From NCBI GenBank assembly GCA_002495525.1, contig DAFS01000037.1:19099-83098 (forward strand): 64,000 nucleotides of DNA, in the 5' to 3' direction. Below are positions 1-8,981 of this stretch, in pieces. This DNA comes from Euryarchaeota archaeon UBA89. GTDB taxonomy: Archaea; Thermoplasmatota; Poseidoniia; Poseidoniales; Thalassarchaeaceae. The notes under the pieces were generated by a model. That model had not been told where the DNA came from. It saw nothing but the letters and a program-made list of their open reading frames with translations, and made no database searches. The position numbers were made by a program, and so were the translations under genes. The first letter of the stretch is position 1. Every line of letters begins with the position of its first letter.

Positions 1-230
1 TCTTCTACCCACTGCTTTTTTAGATGTCCAGTGGCCGAAAATGCAGGTTTAGATTCGTTTACAAACATATATTTTTTCCCTTCTATTGATGGGTCAAAAC
101 CCTCTAAGTTCCCATATGAAATTTCTGACATATCGCTATCTGGAATAGGAGCTGCCATAGCAAGTGGTGATAGACTTGCAAGTAACATTACCATTACAAT
201 AAATAATGGAGTAGTTAGATTGTTTTGCAT
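1..230 (-). CDS. Secreted protein, N-terminal fragment (runs off window)
   Basis: An open frame of 76 codons reads leftward from an ATG at 230-228 to the window edge without a stop, so only the N-terminus is present. It begins with a textbook signal peptide: a short polar N-region, a hydrophobic core rich in Leu, Val and Met, then Ala-x-Ala just before residues APIPDSD. The following residues are polar and mature-protein-like. The frame is divergent from the cyclotransferase gene at 322, sharing a 91-bp spacer. The opposite-strand frame over the same bases lacks such organisation, so I take this one as real. Function unknown. Confidence 0.7.
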   Translation of the reverse strand, partial: MQNNLTTPLFIVMVMLLASLSPLAMAAPIPDSDMSEISYGNLEGFDPSIEGKKYMFVNESKPAFSATGHLKKQWVE

Positions 231-321
231 ATTATTTAGTCTCAATAGCCTCACATCCTGTTTATTACTAGTTAATGCCCGTTTGAGACCTATTTTAACA
301 TCGATGGAGCATCGTTCGTAC

Positions 322-1353
322 ATGACAGAGCATAGGGGAGGTCACAAATCTGTTTGGTTGATATTTTTAATACTATTATTTTCCTCATTTTCAGCCTCTG
401 TTTCTTCTAATTCATCTTTAGATAATGAACCAAAGAATGTAGAAAAAATCTCTCCAGAAGTAATTGAAATTCTACCTCATGATTCCTCAGCATTTACACA
501 AGGATTATTATTTCTAGATAGTAAATTGTATGAAAGTACTGGATTGTATGGTGAATCAAGTATTCGAATTGTTAACACCACGACAGGAGAAATCGAGTTG
601 ATAACTAATTTATCAGAAATATATTTTGCAGAGGGTATAACAGTATCAAATAATAGCATTATACAGTTAACATGGAGGGAGAATATTGGATTTATTTACA
701 ACTCTTCAACATTAGAAAATATTGGAAATTTTTCTATTGATGGTGAAGGGTGGGGGATTTGTACTACTCCAAATGGGGATATATGGCTTTCAGATGGTTC
801 TTATCAATTATCAAAAATAAATCCAAACAATCTTTCATCAATCACCGACTCACTAACGGTGTTCTACAATAACTCTCCAATTAATAGGTTGAATGAACTT
901 GAATGTCCTTTTGATTCAGGTTTAATTTTCTCAAATATCTGGCTCGAAGATAAAATATTAGCAATCAACTCTTCAACTGGTGATGTATGTTCAGAATATG
1001 ATTTTTCAGAAATTCGCATGCAATATGAAAATAATAATTCACGGGAATTGAATGGTATTGCTTATGATCATGAATCGTCTCTTTTTTGGATTACTGGGAA
1101 AAATTGGTCGAACTATTATCTTGTTGATTTACAGATAAATTCTGACTTTTGTCAACTCTCTGAAAAATCAGAAATTTGTTGTACTGAAGATAATTTTTCT
1201 TTATTTGATTTTCTATTACTTATCTCAGTTGCAATATTTCTTATGCCTTTTTCATGGCCTATTTTTGGAATGATATTTTACAAAATATTTAGGCGACAAA
1301 CTCAACATCCCCCCCCTCCTCGCAATATTGAAGAATTACCAGAGGGGCAATGA
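322..1353 (+). CDS. Glutaminyl-peptide cyclotransferase-like protein, membrane anchored
   Basis: Likely a secreted glutamine cyclotransferase of the plant/bacterial beta-propeller type, which makes N-terminal pyroglutamate. Family hallmarks are visible: FTQGLLF near the mature N-terminus, YESTGLYGESS, the LTWRENIGFIY block, GWGICTTPNG, LNELE and LNGIAYD. A signal peptide covers about residues 8-30. Unusually, the C-terminus has a transmembrane helix (about 290-315) and a short Pro-rich cytoplasmic tail, so the propeller would be tethered outside. I chose ATG 322 over ATG 304 or a longer frame from 31 because 1-230 is occupied by the divergent gene and a TATA-like stretch (291-298) sits 24 bp upstream, fitting a leaderless transcript. 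Its stop abuts the next ATG. Confidence 0.75.
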   Translation: MTEHRGGHKSVWLIFLILLFSSFSASVSSNSSLDNEPKNVEKISPEVIEILPHDSSAFTQGLLFLDSKLYESTGLYGESSIRIVNTTTGEIELITNLSEIYFAEGITVSNNSIIQLTWRENIGFIYNSSTLENIGNFSIDGEGWGICTTPNGDIWLSDGSYQLSKINPNNLSSITDSLTVFYNNSPINRLNELECPFDSGLIFSNIWLEDKILAINSSTGDVCSEYDFSEIRMQYENNNSRELNGIAYDHESSLFWITGKNWSNYYLVDLQINSDFCQLSEKSEICCTEDNFSLFDFLLLISVAIFLMPFSWPIFGMIFYKIFRRQTQHPPPPRNIEELPEGQ

Positions 1354-2094
1354 ATGAGTGATGAAGATAATGATTCAGGATTTGAATTATGGCTACATGA
1401 TCTTTCTATTGACCCAGCCACTAGAGTAGCTGGAGCAATTTTGATTATTCTTGGGAGTGCTTTAGGTGCGATGCTTGGTGTTTTACTTATGGCCGCTGAT
1501 CCAGCAGATATTATGGGTCAGATAGGTGAAGGTCAATCTTCTGATACAGTTAATGGACTAGTAATTTCATCCTTGGATAATAATTCTGGGGGTGATCCAA
1601 TCGAAGGAGTATTGATTGAATTATTGAATGAAGATAGAACTACAATTGGAAGCGATATCACTGATTCCGGAGGTCGTTTTTCAATAATTGATGCACCTAG
1701 ACAGTCATCTATCCTATATGTTCAACACCCTGATAACAATACAGTAGAAATATTACTAGTGCCTGGTGATCATTCTCAAATTGTAGTCACTCTAGAACCA
1801 GGTGATGGATTTATTGGCCCTATTGATATGAGAGGAGATAGTAATCTTGCAGACTCTGTTTTTGTAGGATTCTTTATTGCAGCAATTACCTTACTTACTG
1901 GTTTAGCAGGAATTGTTGGCGGATTGGAGGTATATAATGGAAATAAATATAATCGGTCTTGGTGGCTAACTTTCTTTGGTTTATTTAGTCGAGGGATGAT
2001 TTTCATAGGTCCTCTACTTATTCTAATTGGACTTGGATTAATGTACCTGACTAGAGATCAGTTTACTGATTATATTTCTTCAGAGGGACAATGA
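1354..2094 (+). CDS. Membrane protein with carboxypeptidase-regulatory-like domain
   Basis: A 246-aa protein with an N-terminal transmembrane helix (about 25-48), an extracellular domain (about 60-150) and two C-terminal helices (about 168-190 and 213-232). The middle domain has the pattern of carboxypeptidase regulatory-like (Ig-fold) domains: PIEGVLIELL, then TDSGGRFSI and a hydrophobic strand ending in LEPGDG. The start codon follows the cyclotransferase stop with no gap, so the two are cotranscribed. I know no enzymatic role; a surface-presentation or adhesion accessory role is inference only. Confidence 0.6.
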   Translation: MSDEDNDSGFELWLHDLSIDPATRVAGAILIILGSALGAMLGVLLMAADPADIMGQIGEGQSSDTVNGLVISSLDNNSGGDPIEGVLIELLNEDRTTIGSDITDSGGRFSIIDAPRQSSILYVQHPDNNTVEILLVPGDHSQIVVTLEPGDGFIGPIDMRGDSNLADSVFVGFFIAAITLLTGLAGIVGGLEVYNGNKYNRSWWLTFFGLFSRGMIFIGPLLILIGLGLMYLTRDQFTDYISSEGQ

Positions 2095-2099
2095 TTTAG

Positions 2100-3443
2100 A
2101 TGTATCTAATCAGTGTCGAAGGAGGAGATGGTAGTGGTAAAGGTCTTGCAACTAAAGTCATAGCTGAAGTTCTTGAAAAAGAATTTACATTTACTTCAGT
2201 TGAAGTCACAGGGGAACCCAGAAGAGATCATCCTCTCGGGCGTCTTGCTATAAATTCAGTACGAACAAAAACAATGACTCCTGAGGGAGAAGCAGGTCTA
2301 TTTGCTGCAGATAGGGTCGATCATTCACATGGTTGGATATTACCTCGATTGGAGGAGGGAAGAGTAGTGGTAAGTGAAAGAAATGTTCATTCTTCGCTTA
2401 TTTATCAAGGAATTGTAGGTGGTTTAGGATTGGAAAAAGTTTCTCATATGAATTCTGCAGCCTTAGTCCCTGATCTATGTATTTGGGTAGATTGTGACCC
2501 CGATTTAGCCTTGAATAGAATTAGGACCGGTACTCTCCGTGCTCACTCTGAGAAAGAAGAATATTTTGAGACTAGTTCCTTGCAGAAGGAGATTAGGTCG
2601 GGATATCATAGCTTGCTTTCTGGGGAATTAGAAATGCCTACTCCATTTGATATGGGGGCAATTATTGGCCCAGTTTTAAATGAAGGAAGTGAAGAAGAAT
2701 TCAGAAATCAGTTGAGAATGAGAGTAAGGAGATTTTTGAACTCTCATCCAAATCCAATTAATGTTAAGGTAGAAATCGTAGAGCAAAATCTAATAAGAAA
2801 ATTATTGATTAAAAGTAAGGGTCAAACTACTCTTGTTGGACTTGGTGTTGAACCGAATAATACTCGTGATGATTGGCTCAATGACAAGAAACCATGGCAG
2901 GTTCTTAAAAGTGCTCAAAAACAACATGATGATGTTCTATCAAATCATGAAGGTAATGTATTACCCTATATTCCAAAAAGCGTCCTCTCTCATTCAATAT
3001 CATCTATAGTTGGGACATTATCAATTATGGCTAACGCAGATGTTGGAGAGTTACGATATGCACAAGGTCCAATCAGGGCAGTTTCTGAAAGTCATTGTCA
3101 TAAAATAATCAGATATCTAAACGATGATTTAGATTGGTTACACCAACATCGCTCATTAATTGGAAGAGATACGGCTAGAAACCAGATTAAAGAACAATTC
3201 TTGCCATTCGGTTATCTTTCACTAGCAGTTTGGCCTCTCAGGAAAGTTATAAAAACGTGGATAGGGAAAAATCCGAGTACTCATATTCGATTTTGTATAG
3301 GTCAAATTATTAGTTCAGGAAGACATTCTGTAGCAGTTAATAGCTGTATCCAGAGGATTAGAATTTTGGGTTCTGGTAATTCATCTATCAAAGCACCCAT
3401 TGATGAAAAGGATTTGGTAAGATGGTGGCAAGGAAAAAATTAG
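2100..3443 (+). CDS. tmk: Thymidylate kinase domain fused to unknown C-terminal domain
   Basis: Residues 1-215 look like dTMP kinase: ISVEGGDGSGKG P-loop near the N-terminus, a TGEPRR segment, the ADRVDH motif, SERNVHSSLIYQG (the family DR-x-SxxAYQG region) and WVDCDP before the lid region. Archaeal thymidylate kinases are usually about 200-220 aa, but this protein is 447 aa. The extra 220 residues contain a conserved-looking core with DWLHQHRSLIGR, FLPFGYLSLAVWP and a His/Arg-rich GQIISSGRHS. I do not recognise it. The gene lies 5 bp after the membrane-protein gene and its stop overlaps the convergent DUF2085 stop by 4 bp. Kinase activity is likely; the tail's role is unknown. Confidence 0.75.
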   Translation: MYLISVEGGDGSGKGLATKVIAEVLEKEFTFTSVEVTGEPRRDHPLGRLAINSVRTKTMTPEGEAGLFAADRVDHSHGWILPRLEEGRVVVSERNVHSSLIYQGIVGGLGLEKVSHMNSAALVPDLCIWVDCDPDLALNRIRTGTLRAHSEKEEYFETSSLQKEIRSGYHSLLSGELEMPTPFDMGAIIGPVLNEGSEEEFRNQLRMRVRRFLNSHPNPINVKVEIVEQNLIRKLLIKSKGQTTLVGLGVEPNNTRDDWLNDKKPWQVLKSAQKQHDDVLSNHEGNVLPYIPKSVLSHSISSIVGTLSIMANADVGELRYAQGPIRAVSESHCHKIIRYLNDDLDWLHQHRSLIGRDTARNQIKEQFLPFGYLSLAVWPLRKVIKTWIGKNPSTHIRFCIGQIISSGRHSVAVNSCIQRIRILGSGNSSIKAPIDEKDLVRWWQGKN

Positions 3444-4189
3444 TCTTTGAATACTAATCTAGCATTTGCAGGAAGTTTGACTTGACTTGAATCTGCAAAA
3501 TCTTCTGTTTTCGAACTAATTGCAGCACAGAACCACCATGATAGAACAAATCCTGCTATGGTACCAGTAACCAATCTGATAGGATTAGTTGACTCATAAT
3601 CAGTTAAAAGTTGATAAAAACCATCAAAACCTATCGGCAAAGCTCCTATTGAAAGAAACAAAATCATACCAAGCATTCTTCTATCTTTGATGTATAATGA
3701 ACTAATATTTTCATCTCTGAATACAGATAGGAAAGAATCCCTAACAGTCCATCTATTCAAGCCTTTAGATCTCCAAAACAATGCTCCCATGAATAAACCT
3801 AGGAACAATCCTACATCTCTAACACATACAGCTAATTGGTTACCATTTATTTCCCAAGACCTCTCACTTTTTTGATGACAATTGAGATCTCCAAAAGAGT
3901 AGACAAATGCTGCTACTGGATTTAGTTCCGTCCAACTGAAGTAACCAAATATTTCTTGGTTTTGTCCTATATCGTCATTCTGGCCATTATTCTGATTCCC
4001 CCAAGAACCCCAACCATCTTCAGTGGCATAATCTATTCTATTTGCTCTTCCCGAAAGTTCAGGTACCGAGTTCGTAACTAAGAAAACTGGTATTATGAAT
4101 AAAAGAATCAAGTATAATCCTGTTATTGACGCAATGAGTCTACCAACCTTTTCTTCTCGGGTCCTTTCCTCCCGTCCATTGGGTAACAT
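3440..4189 (-). CDS. DUF2085 family membrane protein
   Basis: A 249-aa integral membrane protein with about four helices. The diagnostic block is CHQKSERSWEINGNQLAVCVRDVG followed by LFLGLFMGAL, which matches the DUF2085 pattern (CHQ..ERS....G....VC.R..G...G). A later STNPIRLVTGTIAG segment is also typical. Between helix 1 and the CHQ block lies an Asn/Gln/Gly-rich stretch (about residues 60-82) predicted to be disordered. The family function is unknown; the invariant Cys and His suggest metal or redox involvement, but that is inference. It is convergent with tmk, with a 4-bp stop overlap. Confidence 0.75.
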   Translation of the reverse strand: MLPNGREERTREEKVGRLIASITGLYLILLFIIPVFLVTNSVPELSGRANRIDYATEDGWGSWGNQNNGQNDDIGQNQEIFGYFSWTELNPVAAFVYSFGDLNCHQKSERSWEINGNQLAVCVRDVGLFLGLFMGALFWRSKGLNRWTVRDSFLSVFRDENISSLYIKDRRMLGMILFLSIGALPIGFDGFYQLLTDYESTNPIRLVTGTIAGFVLSWWFCAAISSKTEDFADSSQVKLPANARLVFKD

Positions 4190-4238
4190 CTAAACTAATA
4201 CAGTTAATTTTTGGATATAAATGATTTGAATTTATAAT

Positions 4239-4379
4239 TCATGAATAAATCGGAACTCCTTCACAACATGCTTCTACAACTCTTCTACAATTAGGGCATT
4301 CCATGTGCTGTCTAACTGGTATTGCTGCTCCTAAGAAGCCACAAACACAAGTTATTTCTTTACAATGGTCGTAGTCCAC
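4239..4379 (-). CDS. Small Cys-rich (zinc-ribbon-like) protein downstream of sufD
   Basis: Immediately after sufD, a short frame encodes a Cys-rich peptide ending HCKEITCVCGFLGAAIP...CPNCRRVVEACC plus nine residues. Seven or eight Cys in 46 residues with CxCG, CPNC and CC spacing is characteristic of a metal-binding ribbon. No ATG is available; I place the start at GTG 4379, giving 46 aa. The frame is open further upstream to the sufD stop, and those residues (including CFRHLVDYDHC) also look protein-like, so a non-standard upstream start is possible. Position suggests a role with the SUF operon; this is inference. Confidence 0.5.
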   Translation of the reverse strand: MDYDHCKEITCVCGFLGAAIPVRQHMECPNCRRVVEACCEGVPIYS

Positions 4380-4413
4380 AAGATGTCTAAAGCAACTAGG
4401 TTCTAATTTGTTT

Positions 4414-5520
4414 CTATGTTGTCAAAGTCTTTAATTCATCTTGTAAGTTCTCTGCCAACCATTGATGTAAGGTTTCACTTCCCATTTCTGAGAGAGTAGT
4501 ATTTAGAAAAGCCGCTATCAGTGCATCTTTTGCATCGTCTGGACTGAAACCTCTAGCTTCTAGATAGAATAATTGCTCTTCATCAACGGGGCCATTAGCA
4601 GTTCCATGTCCACAACCAACCACGTCATGTTCGCTAACTTCTAGTTCAGGGATACTGTCTGCTTCTGCCTTCTTTGAGAGTAATAGGTTACGGAATAACT
4701 GACCCGCATCTGCACCTTTAGATCCATCAGATACTCTTAGCATCCCAGTACCTATTGTTCTACTATTCCCTCCACAAGCAGAATGCCAGTCTAGTCTACT
4801 GTATGTCTCTGGAGCATCATGGTATATCTCTATGTGATGATCTATATGCATTCTTTCTGCTGACAAGATAGAACCGAGAACTCTAAGGTTACTACCGTTT
4901 TCATTCATCATGTATCTTAAATCAGCCTTGGTTTTTTCAGATCCTGAACTGATACTTCCCGCTTTAACTTGAGAATCTTTACCAATATTAATTGCGTCAA
5001 CTCTTAGTAAAGTTCCACTTTTCATTTGACCAACAACTACATCATTTATTATCGATCCTTCGCCAATATTCGCTTTACGCAATAATCCAAACCATCCTGG
5101 TTCTCCTTCGATTAATGTGATTAGTTCAAACTCACAATGCCTTCCGATTTCAATACTCAGATTAATAGCCGAATTTACCGATTCAGAATCAATTCTCAAT
5201 AGAACGGGTTGTTCTAAAACAGTATTGTTTTTTACTTTGAAAGTAAATTTGGAATCCTGAGATACCGACTCTATGAAACTCATAGAAATTTGGTCACTAA
5301 AGCTATTTTTCATACTTTTACTATATTCCTTGGTTATACTAACTTCATTTGGTACATCACTACCATCAAGGAAAGATAAATTTATGTTAGGTTGCTTATA
5401 GTTACTGGGTATTTCTCTAATATTTCCAGTTGGATGAATTCTCTTCCATGGAGAATATCTCCATAGATGATCCGAATTATCTGGTTCATCAAGAGAGAGG
5501 TATAATTCTTCGGGATTCAT
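4414..5520 (-). CDS. sufD: SUF scaffold subunit SufD
   Basis: SufD partners SufB and SufC in the SufBCD iron-sulfur cluster scaffold. The C-terminal half carries the SufB/SufD beta-helix signature: LDWHSACGG, ADAGQLFRNLLLS, the VSEHDVVGCGHGTANGP block and QLFYLEARGFSPDDAK, followed by a helical end. The first 100 residues are divergent, as usual for SufD. I use ATG 5520, giving 368 aa and starting MNPEELYLS, because it has a GGGGGT stretch 9 nt upstream and begins 16 nt after the sufB stop. A longer frame begins at TTG 5544 inside the sufB stop region. Last large gene of the sufCBD operon. Confidence 0.93.
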   Translation of the reverse strand: MNPEELYLSLDEPDNSDHLWRYSPWKRIHPTGNIREIPSNYKQPNINLSFLDGSDVPNEVSITKEYSKSMKNSFSDQISMSFIESVSQDSKFTFKVKNNTVLEQPVLLRIDSESVNSAINLSIEIGRHCEFELITLIEGEPGWFGLLRKANIGEGSIINDVVVGQMKSGTLLRVDAINIGKDSQVKAGSISSGSEKTKADLRYMMNENGSNLRVLGSILSAERMHIDHHIEIYHDAPETYSRLDWHSACGGNSRTIGTGMLRVSDGSKGADAGQLFRNLLLSKKAEADSIPELEVSEHDVVGCGHGTANGPVDEEQLFYLEARGFSPDDAKDALIAAFLNTTLSEMGSETLHQWLAENLQDELKTLTT

Positions 5521-5536
5521 TTGGATATACCCCCAA

Positions 5537-6946
5537 TTAACCAATGCTTCCTTCCATTTCCAATGCCATTAACTTATTGAGTTCAACAGCATATTCCATT
5601 GGAAGTTCTCTGGTAAAAGGTTCGAAGAATCCATTCACAATCAGTGCTAATGCTTCTTCTTCTGAATGTCCTCTACTCATCAAATAGAACAATTGGTTGT
5701 CACTAACCTTTGAAACACTAGCTTCATGTTCACAACGTGCCGTAGGATTCGCTACTTCCATTGTCGGATATGTGTCACTTCTACTATCCTCGTCCAGAAT
5801 TAAAGCATCACAGACTACATTTAATTTACAATTTTCAGCTTTAGGAGAAACCTTTACTAGCCCCCTGTATGAACCTCTACCACCATCTTTACTGATTGAT
5901 TTAGATAATATTTTGCTTGTTGTATTGCTTGCTAAGTGGTGTATTTTTGCACCAGCATCTTGATGTTGACCTGAACCGGAATATGCTACTGAAATAACCT
6001 CTGCATGAGATCCTTCTCCTTTGAGAATAACAGAAGGATACTTCATTGTTAGTTTACTACCTATATTTCCATCTACCCATTCAATTTTCGCTTTCTCATG
6101 AGCAATTCCTCTTTTTGTAACAAGGTTGTATACGTTAGCACTCCAATTCTGGACAGTACTGTATCTAATGTGTGCCCCAGGTAAAGCGATTAGTTCAACT
6201 ACTGCTGAATGCAATGAATCTGTGGAATAAGTTGGTGCAGTACATCCTTCAACATAATGTATACTACTACCTTCGTCGGCAATAATCAAAGTTCTTTCAA
6301 ATTGACCCATATTTTTAGCATTAATTCTAAAATATGCTTGAACGGGTAACTCTACATGAACTCCTTTGGGTACGTAGATAAATGATCCACCTGACCAAAC
6401 TGCAGTGTTTAGTGCACTAAATTTATTGTCAGAGTAAGGAACTACACTACCGAACCATTCTTTTACTAATTCTTCATATTCTCTTAGGCCACTATCCATG
6501 TCCAAGAAAATCACTCCTTGTTTTTCGAGATCTTCCCTGATTGAATGATAAACTGCCTCAGATTCATATTGGGCAGTTACACCACTAAGCCATTTTTGTT
6601 CGGCATCCGGTATACCCAATTTATCGAATGTATTCCTAATATCTTCAGGGACATCTTCCCAATCATTTTCTGTAGCTTTGGATGACCTTAGATAATAGCA
6701 AATTGATTCGAAATCAATTTGCTTTAGCATAGACATATTTCCCCACGTGGGCATCGGTCTTTCATCAAAATGTTTGAATGCCTTTACTCTCATTTCAGTC
6801 ATCCATTCAGGCTCATTTTTTAACTCTGAAATATCTCTGACAACTTTTTCCGATAGACCCGCATCAAATCGAATTGTTGAATTCTCCGGGTCGTGCCATC
6901 CTGCCTTGTAATCTCCTACTGCTTCCCTTGCATCACTATCTGCCAT
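5537..6946 (-). CDS. sufB: SUF scaffold subunit SufB
   Basis: Core Fe-S cluster scaffold subunit, 469 aa, close to the usual length. Recognisable blocks include [90 protein letters not shown] and the C-terminal [18 protein letters not shown]. The cluster-ligand-type residues of SufB (YVEGC and the [13 protein letters not shown] region) are present. ATG 6946 is preferred because GGTGG lies 5 nt upstream; ATG 6958, directly after the sufC stop, is the alternative. Transcribed sufC-sufB-sufD. Confidence 0.95.
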   Translation of the reverse strand: MADSDAREAVGDYKAGWHDPENSTIRFDAGLSEKVVRDISELKNEPEWMTEMRVKAFKHFDERPMPTWGNMSMLKQIDFESICYYLRSSKATENDWEDVPEDIRNTFDKLGIPDAEQKWLSGVTAQYESEAVYHSIREDLEKQGVIFLDMDSGLREYEELVKEWFGSVVPYSDNKFSALNTAVWSGGSFIYVPKGVHVELPVQAYFRINAKNMGQFERTLIIADEGSSIHYVEGCTAPTYSTDSLHSAVVELIALPGAHIRYSTVQNWSANVYNLVTKRGIAHEKAKIEWVDGNIGSKLTMKYPSVILKGEGSHAEVISVAYSGSGQHQDAGAKIHHLASNTTSKILSKSISKDGGRGSYRGLVKVSPKAENCKLNVVCDALILDEDSRSDTYPTMEVANPTARCEHEASVSKVSDNQLFYLMSRGHSEEEALALIVNGFFEPFTRELPMEYAVELNKLMALEMEGSIG

Positions 6947-6958
6947 ATTTACCACCAT

Positions 6959-7723
6959 TTAATCCTCAGAACCTTCTTCGAGCCAGTCATAACCTCTTTC
7001 TTCAAGTTCTAATGCCAATTCAGGACCTCCTGTTTTGACAATCTTACCAGAAATTAGAACATGTATCTTATCAGGTTTAACATGTTCAAGAATTCTAGAG
7101 TAATGGGTAATTATTAAAGCACCAGATTCAGTACCTCTAATGGCAGCATTAATTCCCTTAGCAACAGTTCTGATACCATCAATATCTAATCCCGAATCAG
7201 TTTCATCCAGAATTGCTAATTTTGGTTTCATTAGCATAAGCTGTAAAATTTCGAATCTCTTTTTTTCTCCTCCACTAAATCCATCATTGACATACCTTCC
7301 AAGAAATGAAGAAGGAATATCTAATTCCTTCATAGATTCTTTTAATTTATTTCTAAATTCTTTACCCTTGGCTGCTTCCTCTCCCAGAATTGCTGCAACA
7401 GATTTTCTTAGGAAGTTTCCAACCTGTAGGCCGGGAACTGATTGCGGATATTGGAATGATAAAAATACTCCTTCTCTTGCTCTTTCCCAAGTCTCCATTT
7501 CGAGTAGATTCTCACCATTTAGCTCAACAATACCACTTTCTACTTCATAGTCAGGATGTCCCATGATAATATTTGCAGTAGTAGTTTTTCCACTCCCATT
7601 TCTCCCCATAATCGCATGAATTTCTCCGGGCTTTATCTCTAAATTAATGCCCTTCAAGATAGATGTATCATCAATACATGCATACAAATCTTGGATATTT
7701 AATAGTTTTAAATCTTTAGACAT
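6959..7723 (-). CDS. sufC: SUF ATPase SufC
   Basis: ABC-type ATPase that drives the SufBCD scaffold. Visible motifs are Walker A GRNGSGKTT, the Q-loop SFQYPQSVPG, signature FSGGEKKR, Walker B KLAILDETDSGLD and the H-loop THYSR. The SufC-specific ETDSGLDID segment and FLRKSV region distinguish it from transport ATPases. The 254-aa length is normal. First gene of the operon; its ATG is directly preceded by a perfect 5-bp inverted repeat (7724-7736). It is divergent from the NifU-domain gene, with 126 bp between start codons. Confidence 0.96.
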   Translation of the reverse strand: MSKDLKLLNIQDLYACIDDTSILKGINLEIKPGEIHAIMGRNGSGKTTTANIIMGHPDYEVESGIVELNGENLLEMETWERAREGVFLSFQYPQSVPGLQVGNFLRKSVAAILGEEAAKGKEFRNKLKESMKELDIPSSFLGRYVNDGFSGGEKKRFEILQLMLMKPKLAILDETDSGLDIDGIRTVAKGINAAIRGTESGALIITHYSRILEHVKPDKIHVLISGKIVKTGGPELALELEERGYDWLEEGSED

Positions 7724-7736
7724 GTTAGTTCCTAAC
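7724..7736. promoter_or_regulatory. Inverted repeat abutting the sufC start codon
   Basis: GTTAG, a 3-nt spacer and CTAAC form a perfect 5-bp inverted repeat whose last base touches the sufC ATG on the minus strand. In RNA it could fold into a small hairpin at the 5' end of the coding region; in DNA it could be a half-site pair for a regulator of the divergent Fe-S genes. A 5-bp repeat can arise by chance, so confidence is low. Confidence 0.25.
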
Positions 7737-7849
7737 CTTTCGTGTATGCCGCCCCTTTTGAATAAATGCTTATTCCCCTAATAAATCATACCTCAGATTA
7801 TAGTTTTTTTTGGTCACCCTAAAATGAAATAGCATACTCGGGATGATTA

Positions 7850-8347
7850 ATGAGCGACCACTCGGATAATAAATTACCCGTTGTGGAAGATTTATCTGAA
7901 TCATATAGAAAACAGATTGAAGGTGTAATTAAAGAAGAAGCTATGCGTCGTATTTCTGAATCACAATCTCCTGAAGAATTAGAAAGATTAACAAGTTTGT
8001 CATTGGTAAATTTATATGAATCGAATGATTCCGATTTAATTCCTGCCCTGATGTCTAGGTTAGGAGTAGTTAGAGCAGCTCTGGACGGTCATGGAGGAGG
8101 TCTCTTGGTTACCTCAGTTGAAATCGAGACGAATAGTATTGGTGACAGAGTATTATCTTTAATCCTAGATTTGGATGGTGCTTGTGTCTCGTGTGGTGCT
8201 GCTCCAGGTACGCTTAAGGGAATTCAGGATGATTTACTGATGGATAAGGAAGTAGTTTCTGTTCGATTTACAGTCTCAATGCTAGAATGGTTCGATGAGA
8301 TTCAAAAAGAGTTTGTGTTGAAATTTGGAGGAGTAGTTTTCGTTTAG
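7850..8347 (+). CDS. NifU C-terminal-domain Fe-S scaffold protein
   Basis: The C-terminal 95 residues match the NifU/Nfu domain: an RAALDGHGGGLLVTSVE start (usually VRP.L..DGGD), then LDLDGACVSCGAAPGTLKGI, with the CxxC that holds a transient 4Fe-4S cluster. About 70 helical residues precede it and are not recognisable. The gene starts at ATG 7850, is divergent from sufC and fits delivery of clusters assembled by SufBCD. Its TAG overlaps the convergent maf stop by 4 bp. Whether it acts as scaffold or carrier cannot be told from sequence. Confidence 0.85.
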   Translation: MSDHSDNKLPVVEDLSESYRKQIEGVIKEEAMRRISESQSPEELERLTSLSLVNLYESNDSDLIPALMSRLGVVRAALDGHGGGLLVTSVEIETNSIGDRVLSLILDLDGACVSCGAAPGTLKGIQDDLLMDKEVVSVRFTVSMLEWFDEIQKEFVLKFGGVVFV

Positions 8348-8979
8348 ATTATCTTTTCAAATTCATCAATAGCTTGTTTCGAAAAACCTAGTACAGTTAC
8401 TTCTTCTCCTTCAATGATTTTTGTGTACTGACTAGCCGCTCCAGCGAAATCATAACCTCCAGCCTTCCCAACCCATGAATCACTTTCAACTAAAGAAATC
8501 AAATCTTCTTCTCTTAAATCATCAAATTCTACTATTGCAAAATCAGTCCAAATTCTATACCTCCATTCGGAATACAGTTTTTGATATTGATTATTATTCC
8601 GAGTCAATATTGCTGTTGAAGACCAAACTCTATGCCTTTTCCCAGAAAGTCTCAGTAACATACTCGTAGCTTTCATTCTATCTCCGGGTTTCCCTAATGC
8701 TATTTTTTCCCCTTCAGGGGCTTCTACTAAAGTGTCAGATACAATTATCATTTCTGGATCATTAAAGGTGTCTGATTCTCTAAAACTCCATTCTAAAGCC
8801 GCAGATTCCGCCTTTGAAAAACAAATATCTGCCGACTGCTTTTCCACAGTTTCGCTATTTCCAATATTTTTTTCTTTACTTAGTAGAGGCTTACAAATTA
8901 GTTCAATACTCTCATAACGACCATTTAACCAATCCGATCTCCTCTCGGAAGCAGATGCAAGTAGGACTCGCACTATCAC
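8344..8979 (-). CDS. maf: Maf-like nucleoside-triphosphate pyrophosphatase
   Basis: Maf/HAM1-fold house-cleaning enzyme that hydrolyses non-canonical or methylated NTPs. Motifs: LLASASERRSDWL at the N-terminus (family LASxSPRR), VSDTLV (active-site Asp), LGKPGD, the MLLRLSGKRHRVWSSTAI block and GKAGGYDFAGAASQYTKIIEG near the end. Length 211 aa is normal. The frame opens with GTG 8979; a second GTG at 8973 is equally possible. It follows the subtilase gene by only 2 bp and may be cotranscribed with it. Confidence 0.85.
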   Translation of the reverse strand: MIVRVLLASASERRSDWLNGRYESIELICKPLLSKEKNIGNSETVEKQSADICFSKAESAALEWSFRESDTFNDPEMIIVSDTLVEAPEGEKIALGKPGDRMKATSMLLRLSGKRHRVWSSTAILTRNNNQYQKLYSEWRYRIWTDFAIVEFDDLREEDLISLVESDSWVGKAGGYDFAGAASQYTKIIEGEEVTVLGFSKQAIDEFEKII

Positions 8980-8981
8980 AC

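Noticed and set aside
31..321. Long N-terminal extension of the cyclotransferase frame
   Set aside because: The same bases encode a signal-peptide-bearing protein on the minus strand (1-230); the extension lacks protein-like character and a normal signal peptide begins at 322.
8475..8917. Plus-strand frames over maf, and similar frames over other long genes
   Set aside because: They are shadows of recognised genes in other frames, without motifs or ribosome-binding sites.
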